Numbered from the stretch's first letter, positions 1 to 13,927 are shown. The stretch is 64,000 nucleotides of DNA from Sinotaia quadrata (GCA_028829895.1 CM054179.1:68676891-68740890); one strand, 5' to 3'. Made by a program: numbers and translations. The notes: a model not told the origin generated them from the letters alone.

Positions 1-1372
1 CAGGAGGGTTGCAGGAACGGGTTTTTCTCTAGAGTTCTTTGGAATATCAGACTTTTTATTTTACATTCCGAGTCACAAAGGATTTAGTTTCATGCCTACC
101 AATTTTAGTCCTTTTCTGACAATTAGTTTTGTAGAAATTCAGCTTTTGTCAAAATGTCGACTTCAGTTAGCGCCTTGCATTATTAGTAGGTAAAGTCGAT
201 TTTTTGAGACAAAGAAATTTTGGCGCCAAATCGCGTTTTCTACTAAAGTCGCTGAAATTTTGATAGATTTTGCAGGATGATACAGGAAGACACGTGGCTT
301 ATTTTGAAACGATAATATTTCATATTTCTCGAAATATGAATTTTTTTGTGAAAATTTTATTTTCTAATTATGCGCATTTCTCTTAAAGTACGAGGAATTT
401 AATAAAACTAACTTCAGATTCGGGTTCAGCACACGCGGATACAGTTTATTTGTTCAAAGAGGTATTTGTAATATTGCGCCAATTTGTCAGAATTGACGTT
501 TGGATATTTTCGCACCTTTGGCCGATTTGCAAAGTTTGGTCATCGTGATTACCCTATTGTGGTGCGCGCAGTTTTAGACATACAATCATACACTTAACTT
601 CTGGACGTAGCACATAGATTCCTCTTTCGAAATCATCCCTGAGAACGGAGCTGAGGAGTAACATTACAGGTGACTGTGGCCATCCGAACGAGCCGAAGCG
701 GGAAATGGGCCATTTTAAGTAGTTTGAACCTAATTATTTCCGACATGGATTACTCTAAAAATACTCAATAAATAGAGGTCATAGGACCCATGGTTGTGCA
801 TTAGGTACCTGAATTTAATGCATGTAGAGTAAAGCGTTCGTCAGATAAAAAGACGAACGCTTCGAAAAATCAAGAAAACTCAATTTTTGCAGGAACGGGT
901 TTTTCTCTAGAGTTCTTTGGAATATCAGACTTTTTATTTTACATTCCGAGTCACAAAGGATTTAGTTTCATGCCTACCAATTTTAGTCCTTTTCTGACAA
1001 TTAGTTTTGTAGAAATTCAGCTTTTGTCAAAATGTCGACTTCAGTTAGCGCCTTGCATTATTAGTAGGTAAAGTCGATTTTTTGAGACAAAGAAATTTTG
1101 GCGCCAAATCGCGTTTTCTACTAAAGTCGCTGAAATTTTGATAGATTTTGCAGGATAATACAGGAAGACACGTGGCTTATTTTGAAACGATAATATTTCA
1201 TATTTCTCGAAATATGAATTTTTTTGTGAAAATTTTATTTTTCTAATTATGCGGAATAGTACGAGGAATTTAATAAAACTAACTTCAGATTCGGGTTCAG
1301 CACACGCAGAAACATTTTGTTTGTTCAAAGAGGTATTTGTAATATTGCTCCATTTTGTCAGAATCAGAATCA
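1..1372. repeat. Direct repeat, about 878 bp spacing, at window edge
   Basis: The block starting GCAGGAACGGGTTTTTCTCT at 11 returns at 889 and stays nearly identical for about 480 bp, until the copies part near 498 and 1370. The second copy has small indels, for example near 1250. Positions about 500-888 occur once. This looks like one full unit plus part of another from a larger tandem array or segmental duplication cut by the window edge. No coding potential is convincing, and no terminal inverted repeats were seen. The element is not recognised. Confidence 0.85.
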
Positions 1373-2896
1373 ACAAAAGAAGACAATTAACCTATCAGAG
1401 TGCCTTAATATTCTTTAATTAAATCAATTACTTAATTAACATAATAAAAGTTTAAATAATGTTTATTTCCTTTTAGAACGCTTTAAGAGGTTTCTCTAAG
1501 CAATGATCACTTTTATTTGAATAAAAGATATCGCTTACTCTATTCTTTATAGTCGTGTTTCACTGATTTCAGATTCTGTATTTCCATATTTATTTTTCTA
1601 TAACAGAGATGGTGTAAATTAGTATTACGTTTGATATCTTTAAAATATTATTGGTCACTCTGTAAACCAAAGCAGAAGAAGACAATGTAGTTTTTTTTCA
1701 TAATTGGGCGCATAAAGTTAAAATATTATACTAAAGTTATTGTAAGGTCATTCTCTTGCCATTTTTTATTAAATACAAAGACGACATTCCATACTCACTT
1801 TATAAACAAAAAAATGTTTGCTGATTTAATCTTCCTTAAGAAAAGAAAAAATAACCAATAGAATGGAAACAAACAAACTACACATTTAATTTTTTTTTTT
1901 CTTCACGTATCGAAATGCACCTGCTTACTCAATGTTACGAGCAATTTAACGTCAAATCAATAGAGAGATAGATAAAAATGTTTGGCGAAAATTAAGCTGT
2001 ATGCCAATACTGATTAGCAAGATAATATGTCATTTGTGTCTTTAAAAATGAACGCATTTGTGTATTCACTGAATTATTACAATATAATCTAGTAAATTAC
2101 TACTCTGTTTCTCTCTATCTGTTTGTTTTATTAACGTGTACACATTCCACGCAAACCACACGACCTCATTTACAGACAAGCATTACATATGAATGAACTA
2201 AAAGGATGATAGCATTAATAAAAATAGATTCATGATTCAAGCATATGACTAATAAACAGCAGGTCATTCTCCTGCCACTTCTTCTTACTAAGTACAAAGG
2301 CACATATAGAAATGTTTATTAATTGAAGCTTTCTTATTATTTGATGATATATGAAACTAGTTTAAACTTTTAATATTTTTCCTAATATCAAATAAACTAG
2401 TTTAATTAAAGTTTTGAAATAACTGTCAAATCGAGTTTCAATATTTCACATGATTTTAAGTAAGTTTCAGTTTGCTTGTTTCAGTTTCAGTTTGGTTTTT
2501 ACATTGCGTATTTCCTTCTTACTTACGGCTTGAAACACTGAAAACAAGAAAAAGTTATGTAGGCTTCTATGTACACAGAGCACATACTACTTTGCAGGGA
2601 GTGCGGTGAATCGATTGATCGCGAAGTAAGTGCTCTTTGCTCTTCCAAGATGCCACACTCCTTAAAATGTCATGCCTACGTTTGATTAGCTGGATTATAC
2701 GCACGAGTGAAGGCAAACTAACGTTTTCTGGTTACAAATTTAACACAGTGAATAATTAATAGCTGATAAACTGTATAAAGTGGGAGCCTCTGATCAATTT
2801 TGGTAGAACAAGTTTGAAACATTTATAGAAGACTTGAAAGGACTCCAGCAACTTGCATATAAAGCAATTTACTGCAGAACTGAAACTTCGCAAGTA

Positions 2897-2900
<4 letters not shown>
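1373..2900. other. AT-rich intergenic DNA, nothing recognised
   Basis: Low-complexity AT-rich sequence with no ORF of coding character, no RNA gene and no clear repeat. Confidence 0.6.

Positions 2901-2976
<76 letters not shown>
2901..2976. repeat. (CA)n microsatellite
   Basis: Uninterrupted CA dinucleotide run of about 38 copies. The Cys-Val and Thr-His open frames across it are artefacts of the repeat. Confidence 0.98.
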
Positions 2977-2977
<1 letters not shown>

Positions 2978-5186
2978 TTACCCTCAACGAGCGAGAATCG
3001 AACGAGGATCCTAATGAGCCGTCGCTTACTTCCATTTACTGTTATTCACTCAATAATAAGCAAGCATACCGACTTACACTGAAAATTAATTAACTAAATG
3101 TATGTATTACAAAGCTTTTATACGGTATATAAAATACACTTGAATCACACACATTTTGAGCGAGCAGTTAACCTCCTTGCCTTTTCCTGCTTCACTTACT
3201 GTTAATAAGTATTATAACATATACACTCTGACACTTTTGACTTTATATTGTGAATTTATTTCCTGTAACTTTTTTCTTGTGATTTTATTTCCTATGACTT
3301 TTTTTTTTTCCTGTGACTTTTTTCCTGATATTTTCCCGCTCATTGCTCACCGTTGATTAGAAGCGACTCAATACACAACTCTCTTGTTTTAGGTTAGAGA
3401 AAAAATATGGTTAGGGAATTTTAGAGATAGTTTTGGTGTTTTTTTTAAAGAGAAATGTTAGGGTTAGGATTAGCTGTAAATAAAAAAAACGAATATAAAT
3501 TTTAGAATATATCTTTTATTCCTGATTTAGATTTTGTTTCTGTTAAATTTTGTGTTTTAATAACTTAAATATTACAGTAAAAATAGCATCGAGTAACACT
3601 TTGCATCTAGATATATGTCATATAACTTCTCTCCTTCGATATTACGTATAATGACCCCCTTGTTTTTAAACACGACAATTGTGTATGGAGCTGTTGGGTC
3701 TACCGTACACACCTTTGTGTACATAAATGTGTGCAGTGTTGATTTGATGGAAGTACGAAAGAATGCGTAGCCATTCACTAACACTGCTAAGAAGAAAAAA
3801 ATGTTTGCACAACAATCGCCAGTCAGTAGTAAAGATAGGTACTGTTGTTCTCACGTGTACGAGTGTAGGCGAGGAGGAAGGATTAACTTTTGATATAAGC
3901 CACCTGGCTGTTAGGAAGACGACAGGGGTCCGGGTGTTTGGAAAACCCACTATAAACCGTTAAGATACGAACAATAGGGATGGTCTCTTTGAGTTGACAA
4001 AAGAAAGCCCATTATCTCCACTACGACAGAGTTGAGGGAATTAGCTCTCCACGTGACAAAAGGGGCAGTGCAATTCGAATGAAAACTTTTAATTACTATT
4101 CGTGCAAAACTGACACAAGAAAGTTCGTAGCACCTATATGGCAGTGCTAAATGTTGATAGTCAAATAATTTGGCTAAGAGAAAAAAGATAGAAAGGAGTA
4201 TTCTATTTTTCTTTCATTTTTGTGCGAGTCAAAAACCACAAGGAGAAGTATTTTATTTATCTATAAAAATAAATCAATTTTCATTTCATTCACAATGCTC
4301 TATATCTTTTCTATTTCACTTTTAAACTACCAGTATAAATATTACTTTAAATACTACCACACAGTTTTGAATAACGTTATGGACTGCAAAAAATAGCACA
4401 CATTGTCATTTCTTTTTGTAGTGAAATTAAATCTAACTATAGTTTCCACATAAGTTACTCTATTGCATCAGCTACTGTAAATACACAGTCTTGAGACTAA
4501 TACAGTTATTGTTCAAAGTTGTAAAGGATTTGAAGAAGTAAAGAAATATTCATTGCATCTCTGTACACAGTTGTGTTTCCAATCATCCTAAACTTGAACC
4601 GAATTGAAATTTTTCTTTTTACTTTTGGATGAAATAATACTTGCTGCACACCCTTACTCTAAATTACATTTGAAATAAATATATATGTATATACATAAGT
4701 TATATTAATACAGTACTAGTTTTTGCAGCTAATTTAAAGAAAACATTTAGTTTTCATAAATGTATAAATCAATTATAGCATAGTGATCCATAGAGCAAAT
4801 TAAAAAATATAAGATTTAAAAAGTTTCTTTGTGACCAGTAGAGATACAGCCACTTTAAAATGATAATTATTGTTTTAATTTCTCATGTAGGCATATATTA
4901 TTAATAGCTCTCATGTATCTTTTAGTTTATCCAATGTGCATATGTAAGATTTGAAATGCTGAACTTGGCATTTTTGCTAGTGAATTTTGTTGTTTAGTGT
5001 GAAATTTTGTAATATACTATTATTATTATCAATTTCTTATAATCAATTCATATCTTAGAACTGACATTCTGGAACACTAAAATATATTCCAAATTAAATT
5101 ATTATTTATTTGTATATTGCTGGATATCCTTTACATTAAAATACATTATATCTGTACCTCATCCCTCATTAAAGTCACTAGCCTAA
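2977..5186. other. AT-rich intergenic DNA, nothing recognised
   Basis: Contains a T-rich patch near 3230-3340 and short overlapping ORFs near 3570-3960 on both strands that resemble no family. No splice-bounded exon or RNA gene could be supported. Confidence 0.55.
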
Positions 5187-5350
5187 TAATAGTCTCATAA
5201 TCCAATATGTGTCAGTTCTACTATTAAGAAAATATTTCATATGTATTTGCAACATTACATATTTTTAATAGTCTCATAATCCAATCTGAGTCAGTTCTAT
5301 TATTAAGAAAATATTTCATATGTATTCACAAGATTAGTGATTTTTAATAG
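5187..5350. repeat. Tandem duplication, 79-bp period
   Basis: Two copies beginning AATAGTCTCATAATCCAAT (about 5187 and 5266) share most bases, including TATTAAGAAAATATTTCAT. Confidence 0.85.
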
Positions 5351-5888
5351 TGGATCAGTGAGTGAGAGTCTAAAGTGTTGTATACAACACAAGCTGAAAA
5401 CATAATGGATTTGTCACTTTAGTGCTACTTTATTTGCTTCATACAATGCAACAATCTTATTACTGTATTTATGTTTTATTTTTTTTATTAGTGTATTTAA
5501 CTATTAACTGAATAACTGAATATAAGGTAGTTGTCTTATTTCAGGTTATCTATTATATGTCTGGTAGTATGTTCTATTATTTTTTAACAACTTTCCTAAT
5601 CCATGATCATTTTGTAGCTATATAAGCTGTATTAACTGTATATAATATTGCCCTGTAACTTTCAGTTATACATTATGAACATGTTAACTATCACTATCAC
5701 TATTCAAACAGTTTTGTTAAATGGAAACAGTAAATATTCAGTTTTTCTATTGACATATCTTTCTTCAGTTTCTTGGACTTCAGTATTATTACTACTGTTA
5801 GAAATTATTATATTTACTTAGCAGTAATAATCGCACTCCTGCTATAAACATAGCAGAGTGTGTTTTTTCAAGACCTGGAAATATATAA

Positions 5889-6205
5889 GAGCTTAATAAC
5901 TGAGTAGTGCATCTTACAAGCTGAATGATATTTACGTATCTATAATTTAGTATAATAATCAAATCCATCATTTCACAGTAAAATGAATGATGGAATGTAT
6001 TATTATGGTGCAGAAATCGATTTACAACATACATCTATAAATTAGAGAGCTTAACAACTGAGTAGTGCATTTTACAAGCTGAATGATATTTATAAATTTA
6101 TGACAATGTATAACAAGTCAAATCCATCAGTACACAGTTAAATGAATGGTGGAATGTATTATTATGATGCAGAAATTGATTTACAAACATGCATGTATAA
6201 ATTAG
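5889..6205. repeat. Tandem duplication, 158-bp period
   Basis: Copies start at 5889 and 6047 with GAGCTTAA(T/C)AACTGAGTAGTG, and each ends near ATAAATTAG. They have diverged moderately by substitution and small indels. Confidence 0.85.
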
Positions 6206-8666
6206 AATTAATTACAAAGAAGTGGGATAGCTATTCTTGTTGGTAAGAACATATTATCTTGAAAGGAATTTTGAATATTACACAGGTCTCTCACTATCCT
6301 CCTTGTAAAAGTCAATATTTAATAAAAGTGTTGCATAGAAATTAATTATTTTTTCCAAATAAATACCAGTTAGAAGTGTATTTCAGAGGCAAGTAATATC
6401 CACTAGGAAAAATGTCAACTGCTGTAAACAAGATTTCAGAGTACCAAATGGGTCTGACTTAATGAAATTTGCAGTGTTAAAATTATACTAATATTAATAT
6501 ATTATGTATAAATCTGAAAAATATTTCAAAGTATCACATGGTTTAATTTTGTTTTGAATAGTAGTTTTACTTCTAGTGCTTTCACAATTCTTTAAATGGA
6601 AATAACTTGTATTACAAGAGTATTAATTAGATAAACATATAAAAAAATAAAAATAAATAGTTAATGTTACATTTAATTCTATTGTTCATATGATGTTGAT
6701 TTATAAAATCTAATATATTTCCACAACTTATTTAATCAATAATTTTGCAAAATCTATATAGCTAATGGTGATTTCAAGAAAATAAACTCTGAAAATTATG
6801 CAAATAATCCTCTACTGATTTCTAAGCAGACTTTTTAATGTAACAGTTTATTCGTTTTGAAAATACAATAATTGTTAAAATTTAAACCAAACAATTAATT
6901 TGCTCTTTGTTGTTTACATGCATAACTAATATAGGCTGTCATTGTACATTGAGATCGAGTTCAGAATAAAATACTTAAATAATGCTTCTTAAAATGTGTA
7001 GCTTTTTCCTTTGAAAAATTAAATATCATTATTAATATCAAATTTAAGTAAGCCTTTAGCCTTTATTTTAGTTTATATTGTTCGTGTGCAACCTACTTAA
7101 ATACTAGACACTCGTAAGCCGCCATTTTGAAAAAAAGCAGTTCTTCGATTGAGCGAGTTTAAGCAATATTCTAATCTTTAAACCACAAAAGCGGCATTCT
7201 ATTTGTTTATAATAGATGTAAAAGTAATTTCTTAACCTAGAGAAAGGCCACTTGAATCGTTAATTTAAGCCAGTTTGTAGAAAATAAAAATATACATTTT
7301 GGTCCCTTAAACAGTGATACAGGAAAAGGGAAGCAATCCAATTTAACGTGTTCGAGTCGAGTTACAAAAAATATGTTTTAAAATTATTTTAAAGTGTATG
7401 GAGATTCTAATTTGATTATTATGACTTTAATATACACATTATATCAGCCAGTTTCAGTTTTACCTTTCCAGAGCATTCTTTTCACTTCCATATTGTGTTT
7501 AATTAGGTACGTAGTGTGACCATAAAATCGTTGTCAACAGGGTACCTTAACCTCACGCTTAATTAAATGTAGAAATAAACTGAATTTAGTAAAATTAATC
7601 AGTTATATCGATGAAAGACATTCTTTTCTAAACGATGACATTTAGGGAGTATATAGTATACACGCAAACTACATAGTTACAACCACTTTTTCAACGGTCT
7701 ACATAACTCTGGATTTTAAGCATATCAATAATTCCCGAAGTATACAACCTTCAAAATCGCACCCGAATTTCGATGAAAACTCACAGGAAAAACTATTAAA
7801 ATATGAAATTTAGTGGTTTATGTCAAAGATAATAACAACAAAGATAAAACTATGAGAGAAAAATGGCAAAATTAAGCTTTATTTATAAGAATGAACAATC
7901 TGAAACTTAGGCAGACCAAGAGGCGGTCTGCCTATTGCTGTAGGTCGACATAAGTCTGGTTTTTAAGCTTATTTGGTCCGCTTAAGTCTGGGAATAGGGT
8001 TATATATATATATATATATATATGTATATTACTTTACAATCATACCTCAATCAATGCTACATACACACGCACACAAACGCATATGTACACAGGCAAACGT
8101 ATGTGTGCATGTTGTAAACAGTCCTTTCATAACATGATAGAAACAGATTTGCAGTTTGTGACCAATGATAATAAAAGTAATTTTTAAAGGAATAAATGTT
8201 GATGGATTACCTCCCTTCCTCCATGACAAATTCCTAACTCTGAACTCATGGGAACAATATGTGTGCATATTGCATTGTCCTGCAATTTATTGTTATTTGA
8301 TCTGATAGTGAAAATTACTGTTGAATGGACAATATTGGTAAATAGAGTGTTGTGATGGATCAGTTCATTAATGTAGCCCACAATCAACCTAGCTCACTGT
8401 ATCATTGTCTCTGTTTCAAAATATGACTAACTTTGTCAACTGTTATCATTTGTCCATAATATGACTGTATCTCTGTACCTCTCCATGTAGTACTTTAACT
8501 GATGTTCTTTATGTAATCTGACAGGATTACTCTGTCATTTAAATGGAGTAAAATATGTAATATGAATATATGAACTTATTTACATAACTTGATTGTCATT
8601 ATGTATCCATACATCTAACCTTAATTTAGTTAAGATGCTTAGAGAACAATCTTGTGAAATTGCCTG
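6206..8666. other. AT-rich intergenic DNA with a short (TA)n run
   Basis: No gene found. A (TA)n run lies near 8003-8022. A GCCGCCATTTTG sequence near 7119 resembles a YY1-type promoter element, but no exon follows that can be supported. Short minus-strand ORFs near 8047-8387 look random. Confidence 0.5.
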
Positions 8667-8807
8667 GGCATTTGTACTCATTACCAAAATAATCTGATTT
8701 CCAGGCATTTGTACTCAATACTAAAATAATCTGATTTCCAGGCATTTGTACTCAATACTAATATAGTCTGATTTCTAGGCATTTGTACTCAATACTAATA
8801 TAGTCTG
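8667..8807. repeat. Minisatellite, 37 bp x about 4
   Basis: Units begin GGCATTTGTACTCA(A/T)TAC. The last two share the change AATAATC to TATAGTC, so the final unit probably arose by duplication of its neighbour. Confidence 0.9.
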
Positions 8808-9849
8808 TCCAAACAATTTACGATGGTGAAATCGCCTCGGAAGAGCCTTGTAATTAAATAAATATTTAATACATATCTTCAAATTCTGTATTGTTATTAT
8901 GAACTGTGATTCATACATTATCATAAACCTTGAGAAAATGAATATGCTAATATGGAATGAAGACAGAGTGAATGCAAGGATAACCTATAACAATTACTGT
9001 AACCAATGCGTCATGTTGGGTGCATTCATGAAGCATTGGGCAGATAGTGGTAGAACTGAAAGACAGTGTGACACTGAGTAAATGATTAAAGATGGAAATA
9101 ATATTATCCTAAGTGGATTCTGCCTCGTGACTTTTAATGTTTTTAATGTAGCTTCTCTCTGTGATATTTTAAACACTTGATATTTTCCTCTTTAATTGGC
9201 AGAATGCGAATTGTCTTTCAGAACTATTTCTTGACATCGAATTCCTATGACATGTAGTCATGTTTCTCTGTATTAATTTATAGACTTGTTTCCCTAGATT
9301 GATTTGTTATCTTGTATTTTATATTGACTTGTAGACTTGTCCCTCTCGAATTGCTCGCAAAGAAAATGCCCTCAGTGTCCTTTTCTTCCGCTGCAGCCTG
9401 ACACTGACTTGTCAATATCCAAGAGTTCGGCTGGCTGAACCGTTTCTCATACCGTTCCTTCTTATACAATTTCAGTCACTCCGGTTCCAAGACTCGAAGC
9501 GTGTTCTTGACAAATAGCAATTTTTTGCACTTTTTATTCTTTAAAAATTATTTTTCTGATGCCTGTGTTTCTGGTCCTGCAAAAGCCTTGTTTCCTGACA
9601 AGCAGATCGCCGGATGTTCATCATTGGAATTAGTAAGAGGCTCTGTAGTCTAATTGTTGAATATATTTTAAGGAGAGATCTTTCTTTAAATTAACATCTT
9701 CAAAACGTCTTAATCGTTTTCTCACATGTTTTATCTTTAATTAAAGGATTCCTGAGTGGTAGATAATTTTGTACAGGCCATAAGAAATATTTGCGACATT
9801 TAATACAATTCTCAGCGCAAATGTATCTTCCACCACTAACTTCCGCCAT
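8808..9849. other. Intergenic DNA, no supported gene
   Basis: Short ORFs on both strands near 8899-9176 and 9278-9469 have no recognisable similarity and no splice context that singles them out. Confidence 0.5.
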
Positions 9850-9940
9850 CTGTGTCTTAATTTTATTTCTAGTTTGCTCATTCACTTCACACCTGCCACT
9901 GTGTCTTAATTTTATTTCTAGTTTGCTCATTCACTTCACA
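9850..9940. repeat. Tandem duplication, 49-bp period
   Basis: TGTGTCTTAATTTTATTTCT at 9851 returns at 9900. The copies are nearly identical, so the duplication is recent. Confidence 0.9.
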
Positions 9941-10065
9941 ATTAATTTCCTTCAGGTCGTAGATGCATTCATCTGAGTGTGGTTAGCATACATACCTCTC
10001 GTGTGACACGTGGTGGTGGCATATGATGCATGAGAAAGGGAGTGTGCATAGGATGCAAGACAAAT

Positions 10066-10066
<1 letters not shown>

Positions 10067-10129
<63 letters not shown>
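10067..10129. repeat. (GT)n microsatellite
   Basis: Uninterrupted GT run of about 31 copies. Confidence 0.98.
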
Positions 10130-10130
<1 letters not shown>

Positions 10131-10528
10131 TGCCATAAAAAAGTAGTTAAATAATACATCCTTATGAGCTGGTTGCAGTGTTGTCACTTACCATATATCA
10201 GTTTGGTATAACTGGAATCACGGTTGAACTGTATCACGAATGTCAGACATTCTAGAAATTATGCAGCAATCTGCCAAGTCGAGGGTGTCAAAATCTGATA
10301 AAGGTTCAAACAGATTAGGATTTAAATCCTGCCATCATCCTCATCGTAAAAAAAGAATTTAACTTCTTTTCTCAAGGTCTAATTCACAAGTTCACTGCAT
10401 CAATGTAACTTTACCTCTAGTTAATTGGTAAATGGAGTATTATATTTTTAACATTTGCATGTGAATAATGTTCTCATTAAATCTTTCCTGATTGCATAAA
10501 CTAAAATGGCTCTTCTTTTCCTCAAACA
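10130..10528. other. Intergenic DNA, nothing recognised
   Basis: A stretch near 10300-10340 (GATTTAAATCCTGCC) faintly resembles a tRNA/SINE B box. No A box or tail accompanies it. Confidence 0.4.
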
Positions 10529-10826
10529 GACTTGTTCACAGTAATATTTCTCTTTTCCACAATCTGACTTGTTCACAGTAATATTTCTCTTTTCCACAAT
10601 CTGACTTGTTCACAGTAATATTTCTCTTTTCCACAATCTGACTTGTTCACAGTAATATTTCTCTTTTCCACAAACTGACTTGTTCACAGTAATACTTCTC
10701 TTTTCCACAAACTGACTTGTTCACAGTAATACTTCTCTTTTCCACAAACTGACTTGTTCACAGTAATACTTCTCTTTTCCACAAACTGACTTGTTCACAG
10801 TAATACTTCTCTTTTCCACAAACTGA
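10529..10826. repeat. Minisatellite, 37 bp x 8
   Basis: Units begin GACTTGTTCACAGTAATA. The first four carry TTTCTC and the last four CTTCTC, so the array has two homogenised blocks. Confidence 0.95.
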
Positions 10827-11631
10827 TCTGATCGCTGAAATGGTTTCCTTCTTCGTAAGGTGACTTGTTCTAGTCCATCAAACGAATGACGTACTGTTAC
10901 TTCAACTCTTTATTCATGAAATAAATGGCTCACTGAAACATTTCATTATTTCATAAAATGAATAACTTATTGTTATCGTAACTCTGGTTCATTGCATCAT
11001 AGTCCATAATTTAATTGAAACACTGTATCAGTCCTATAGTCTTGAACCTTAAAGACTCAAAATATTTTCTCTGCTCCATAAATTAAATTGGCTCCCTATA
11101 GTCTGAACGTTTCCCCGTAACTACTTAAATCCCTACTCCATCCCATAAACTAATTGGTTTTATGCAACCTTCACTCTGCCATGATTTCAAAGAGCGAATA
11201 GAAAACACAGATCGAAAGTAGCATAACGAAACGCTACGTAGCCGTAAATATCGGTCAATTCTTCGTACCGCACTTCCGCTTTTGTAATAAATGTTTTGTC
11301 TAGGACTCGCCTGTATCCTGTTGAAGGAGAAAACTAGTTTAAGCAGACAAGCTAAGAGATAAACCTAATGCCTGTATGTCATAAAGAATTCGAACGTCTA
11401 TAGAAATCGAATGGAAACAATGTTAGAGAACTTCATGCACCATAAGAAATAACATGAGTGTGAAGCACAAGAGGAATCGGACATAAATAAACTTGTACGT
11501 TTATAAAGTACCTTAAATTGTAGTTTTTTTAACTTATACTTAATGCATGTAACAAAAGCAGAAAGAAAAAAATTTGCAAAGTGATTTAACTGAGCCATCT
11601 CTACTTGGATAAGATCTTTTTGTATCGTCCC
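10827..11631. other. Intergenic DNA, nothing recognised
   Basis: AT-rich sequence with no coding ORF above background. Confidence 0.5.
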
Positions 11632-11965
11632 CACTAGTAAATTGTCTGGTTGTGCACTGATATAGTCCCACTAGTAAATTGTCTGGTTGTGCATTAATAT
11701 CGTCCCCGCTAGTAAATTGTCTGGTTGTGCACTGATATAGTCCCACTAGTAAATTGTCTGGTTGTGCACTGATATCGACCCCGCTAGTAAATTGTCTGGT
11801 TGTGCACTGATATAGTCCCACTAGTAAATTGTCTGGTTGTGCATTAATATCGTCCCCGCTAGTAAATTGTATGGTTGTGCACTGATATCGACCCCGCTAG
11901 TAAATTGTATGGATGTGCACTGATATCGACCCCGCTAGTAAATTGTATGGTTGTGCACTGATATC
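11632..11965. repeat. Minisatellite, 37 bp x about 9
   Basis: Units begin CACTAGTAAATTGT(C/A)TGG. Two alternating variants (ATAGTCCC and ATCG(T/A)CCCCG) suggest amplification as a dimer. It is unrelated in sequence to the other 37-bp arrays. Confidence 0.93.
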
Positions 11966-12049
11966 TAGTTGTGCACCGATTCCGTAGCTTGAATACAGCA
12001 TAATTTCTCATTTCAATATTAAAGTAAAACTTTAAAAAGTCTGGAAATA

Positions 12050-12360
12050 GAAATTAAAACACTATGAAAACAGAGCGTAAATTTTATTTAAATAAAACGT
12101 AAAACACTATGGAAACAGAGCTTACAATTTAAATATAACTTAAAGCACTATGGAAATATTACTTTAAACAGAACTTAAAACACTATGGACATAGAACTTA
12201 AACACTATAGAAACAGAACTTAAACAGTATAGAAACAGAACTTAAATATTATTGATATATATCTTAAAACTCTATGTAAATAGACCTTAAAACACTATGG
12301 ATATAGACCTTTCAACAATATGCAAACAGATCTTTGAAAAAATACTGAAATAGATCTTTG
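12050..12360. repeat. Degenerate short tandem repeat
   Basis: Irregular repeats around AACACTATGGAAACAGA followed by CTTAAA. Spacing is variable and the repeat is old. Confidence 0.75.
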
Positions 12361-12455
12361 CGAAGTTTGAAATGTCTAAGAGAGAAACATACAATCAATG
12401 TGATATTAAATCATTTTACAAAGCAAAGTTTGTTTGATTGTGGAGATGGAAACTT

Positions 12456-13099
12456 CAGTACTCACAAGGCCAAAAGTACTCTGTTATTGAGATCAAAGTT
12501 TCACTACTTACAAGGCCCAAAGTACTTAGTTATTGAGATCAAAGTTTCACTACTTACAAGGCCAAATGTACTCTATTACTGTGATCAAAGATTGACTACT
12601 TACAAGGCCAAGTGTACTCTGTTACTGAGATCAAAGATTGACTACTTACAAGGCCAAGTGTACTCTATTACTGTGATCAAAGATTGACTACTTACAAGGC
12701 CAAGTGTACTCTATTACTGTGATCAAAGATTGACTACTTACAAGGCCAAGTGTACTCTATTACTGTGATCAAAGATTGACTACTTACAAGGCCAAGTGTA
12801 CTCTATTACTGTGATCAAAGATTGACTACTTACAAGGCCAAGTGTACTCTATTACTGAGATCAAAGATTGACTACTTACAAGGCCAAGTGTACTCTATTA
12901 CTGAGATCAAAGATTGACTACTTACAAGGCCAAGTGTACTCTATTACTGAGATCAAAGTTTCACTACTTACAAGGCCAAGTGTACTCTATTACTGAGATC
13001 AAAGATTGACTACTTACAAGGCCAAGTGTACTCTATTACTGAGATCAAAGATTGACTACTTACAAGGCCAAGTGTACTCTATTACTGAGATCAAAGATT
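12456..13099. repeat. Minisatellite, 46 bp x about 14
   Basis: Units begin GATCAAAGATTGACTACTTA. The left-end units are more divergent (TTTCAC in place of ATTGAC) and the interior units are almost identical. Confidence 0.95.
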
Positions 13100-13339
13100 C
13101 GATACCCTTTGAAATCTAAACGTATATCATTAGGAAGGAAACTGTTCAAGCAATGCGCTGATGGAAATGAAAATCACTATGGAAACAGACGTCGATAACA
13201 CTATGTAGACATACGTTAAAGCCCTAAGTAGATGGAAGTTGGGAGGTGATATTATCCACATCGAAACATTCTCCACAATAACGGTTTAAATCATTATTTA
13301 AATCAAACTTTAAATCCCTTTGCTCAAAGTACCTGAAAC

Positions 13340-13690
13340 TACAAAAGCACAACAGAAATTAAAATTTAAACCAACACAGAGAGTGAAATTAAAGTTTAAA
13401 TCAGTACAGAGAATGAAAGTAAAGCTTAAATCAGTGCGGAGATTGAAATGAAAGCTTAAATTAGTACAGAGATTGAAATTATAGCTTAAATTAGTACAGA
13501 GATCGAAAGTAAATCTTAAATCAGAGATTGAAATTAAAGTTTAAATTAGGACAGAGAGTGAAAGTAAATTGTAAATCAGTGCGGAGATTGAAATTAAGGT
13601 TTAAATCAGTACGGATATGATATTGAAATTATGGCTTAAATCAGTACCGAGATTGATATTAAAGCTTAAATCAGATCTATAATAAATTTG
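13340..13690. repeat. Degenerate tandem repeat, about 30 bp
   Basis: About ten copies of GATTGAAATTAAAGCTTAAA followed by TCAGTACAGA, with indels. Confidence 0.8.
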
Positions 13691-13904
13691 AAGCTTACAT
13701 ACAATAACTTTAACAAGAATTAAATCAAACTTTTAAACAGTGCAACATGTGAAATAAATTCAAGGATTAAATTATAAATAAAATTCTGAAGGAAGGAAGT
13801 GAGAAAGTGAGGATGAAAAATATGAAACCCTCTGAATAGAGGGCGAGTGGGCGAGTAAGCAAGAAAGCGATCTTTCGAGTTTGCTTACCCCAAATTCACA
13901 CTCG

Positions 13905-13927
13905 CCCCCCACCCCTACCCCACCCCC
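13905..13927 (-). other. G-quadruplex-type tract (minus strand)
   Basis: Four cytosine runs (6, 4, 4 and 5 long) separated by 1-2 bases lie on the plus strand. The minus strand therefore meets the usual G4 pattern with very short loops. No function can be assigned. Confidence 0.7.

Noticed and set aside
7105..7145. Promoter suggested by GCCGCCATTTTG
   Set aside because: A single short motif with no downstream exon that could be supported on either strand.
8667..8807. CRISPR-like array
   Set aside because: Units are directly adjacent with no unique spacers, and the sequence is eukaryotic; the same applies to the other arrays here.
10260..10370. tRNA-derived SINE suggested by a B-box-like sequence
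   Set aside because: No A box at the right distance, no tail, and no second copy in the window.
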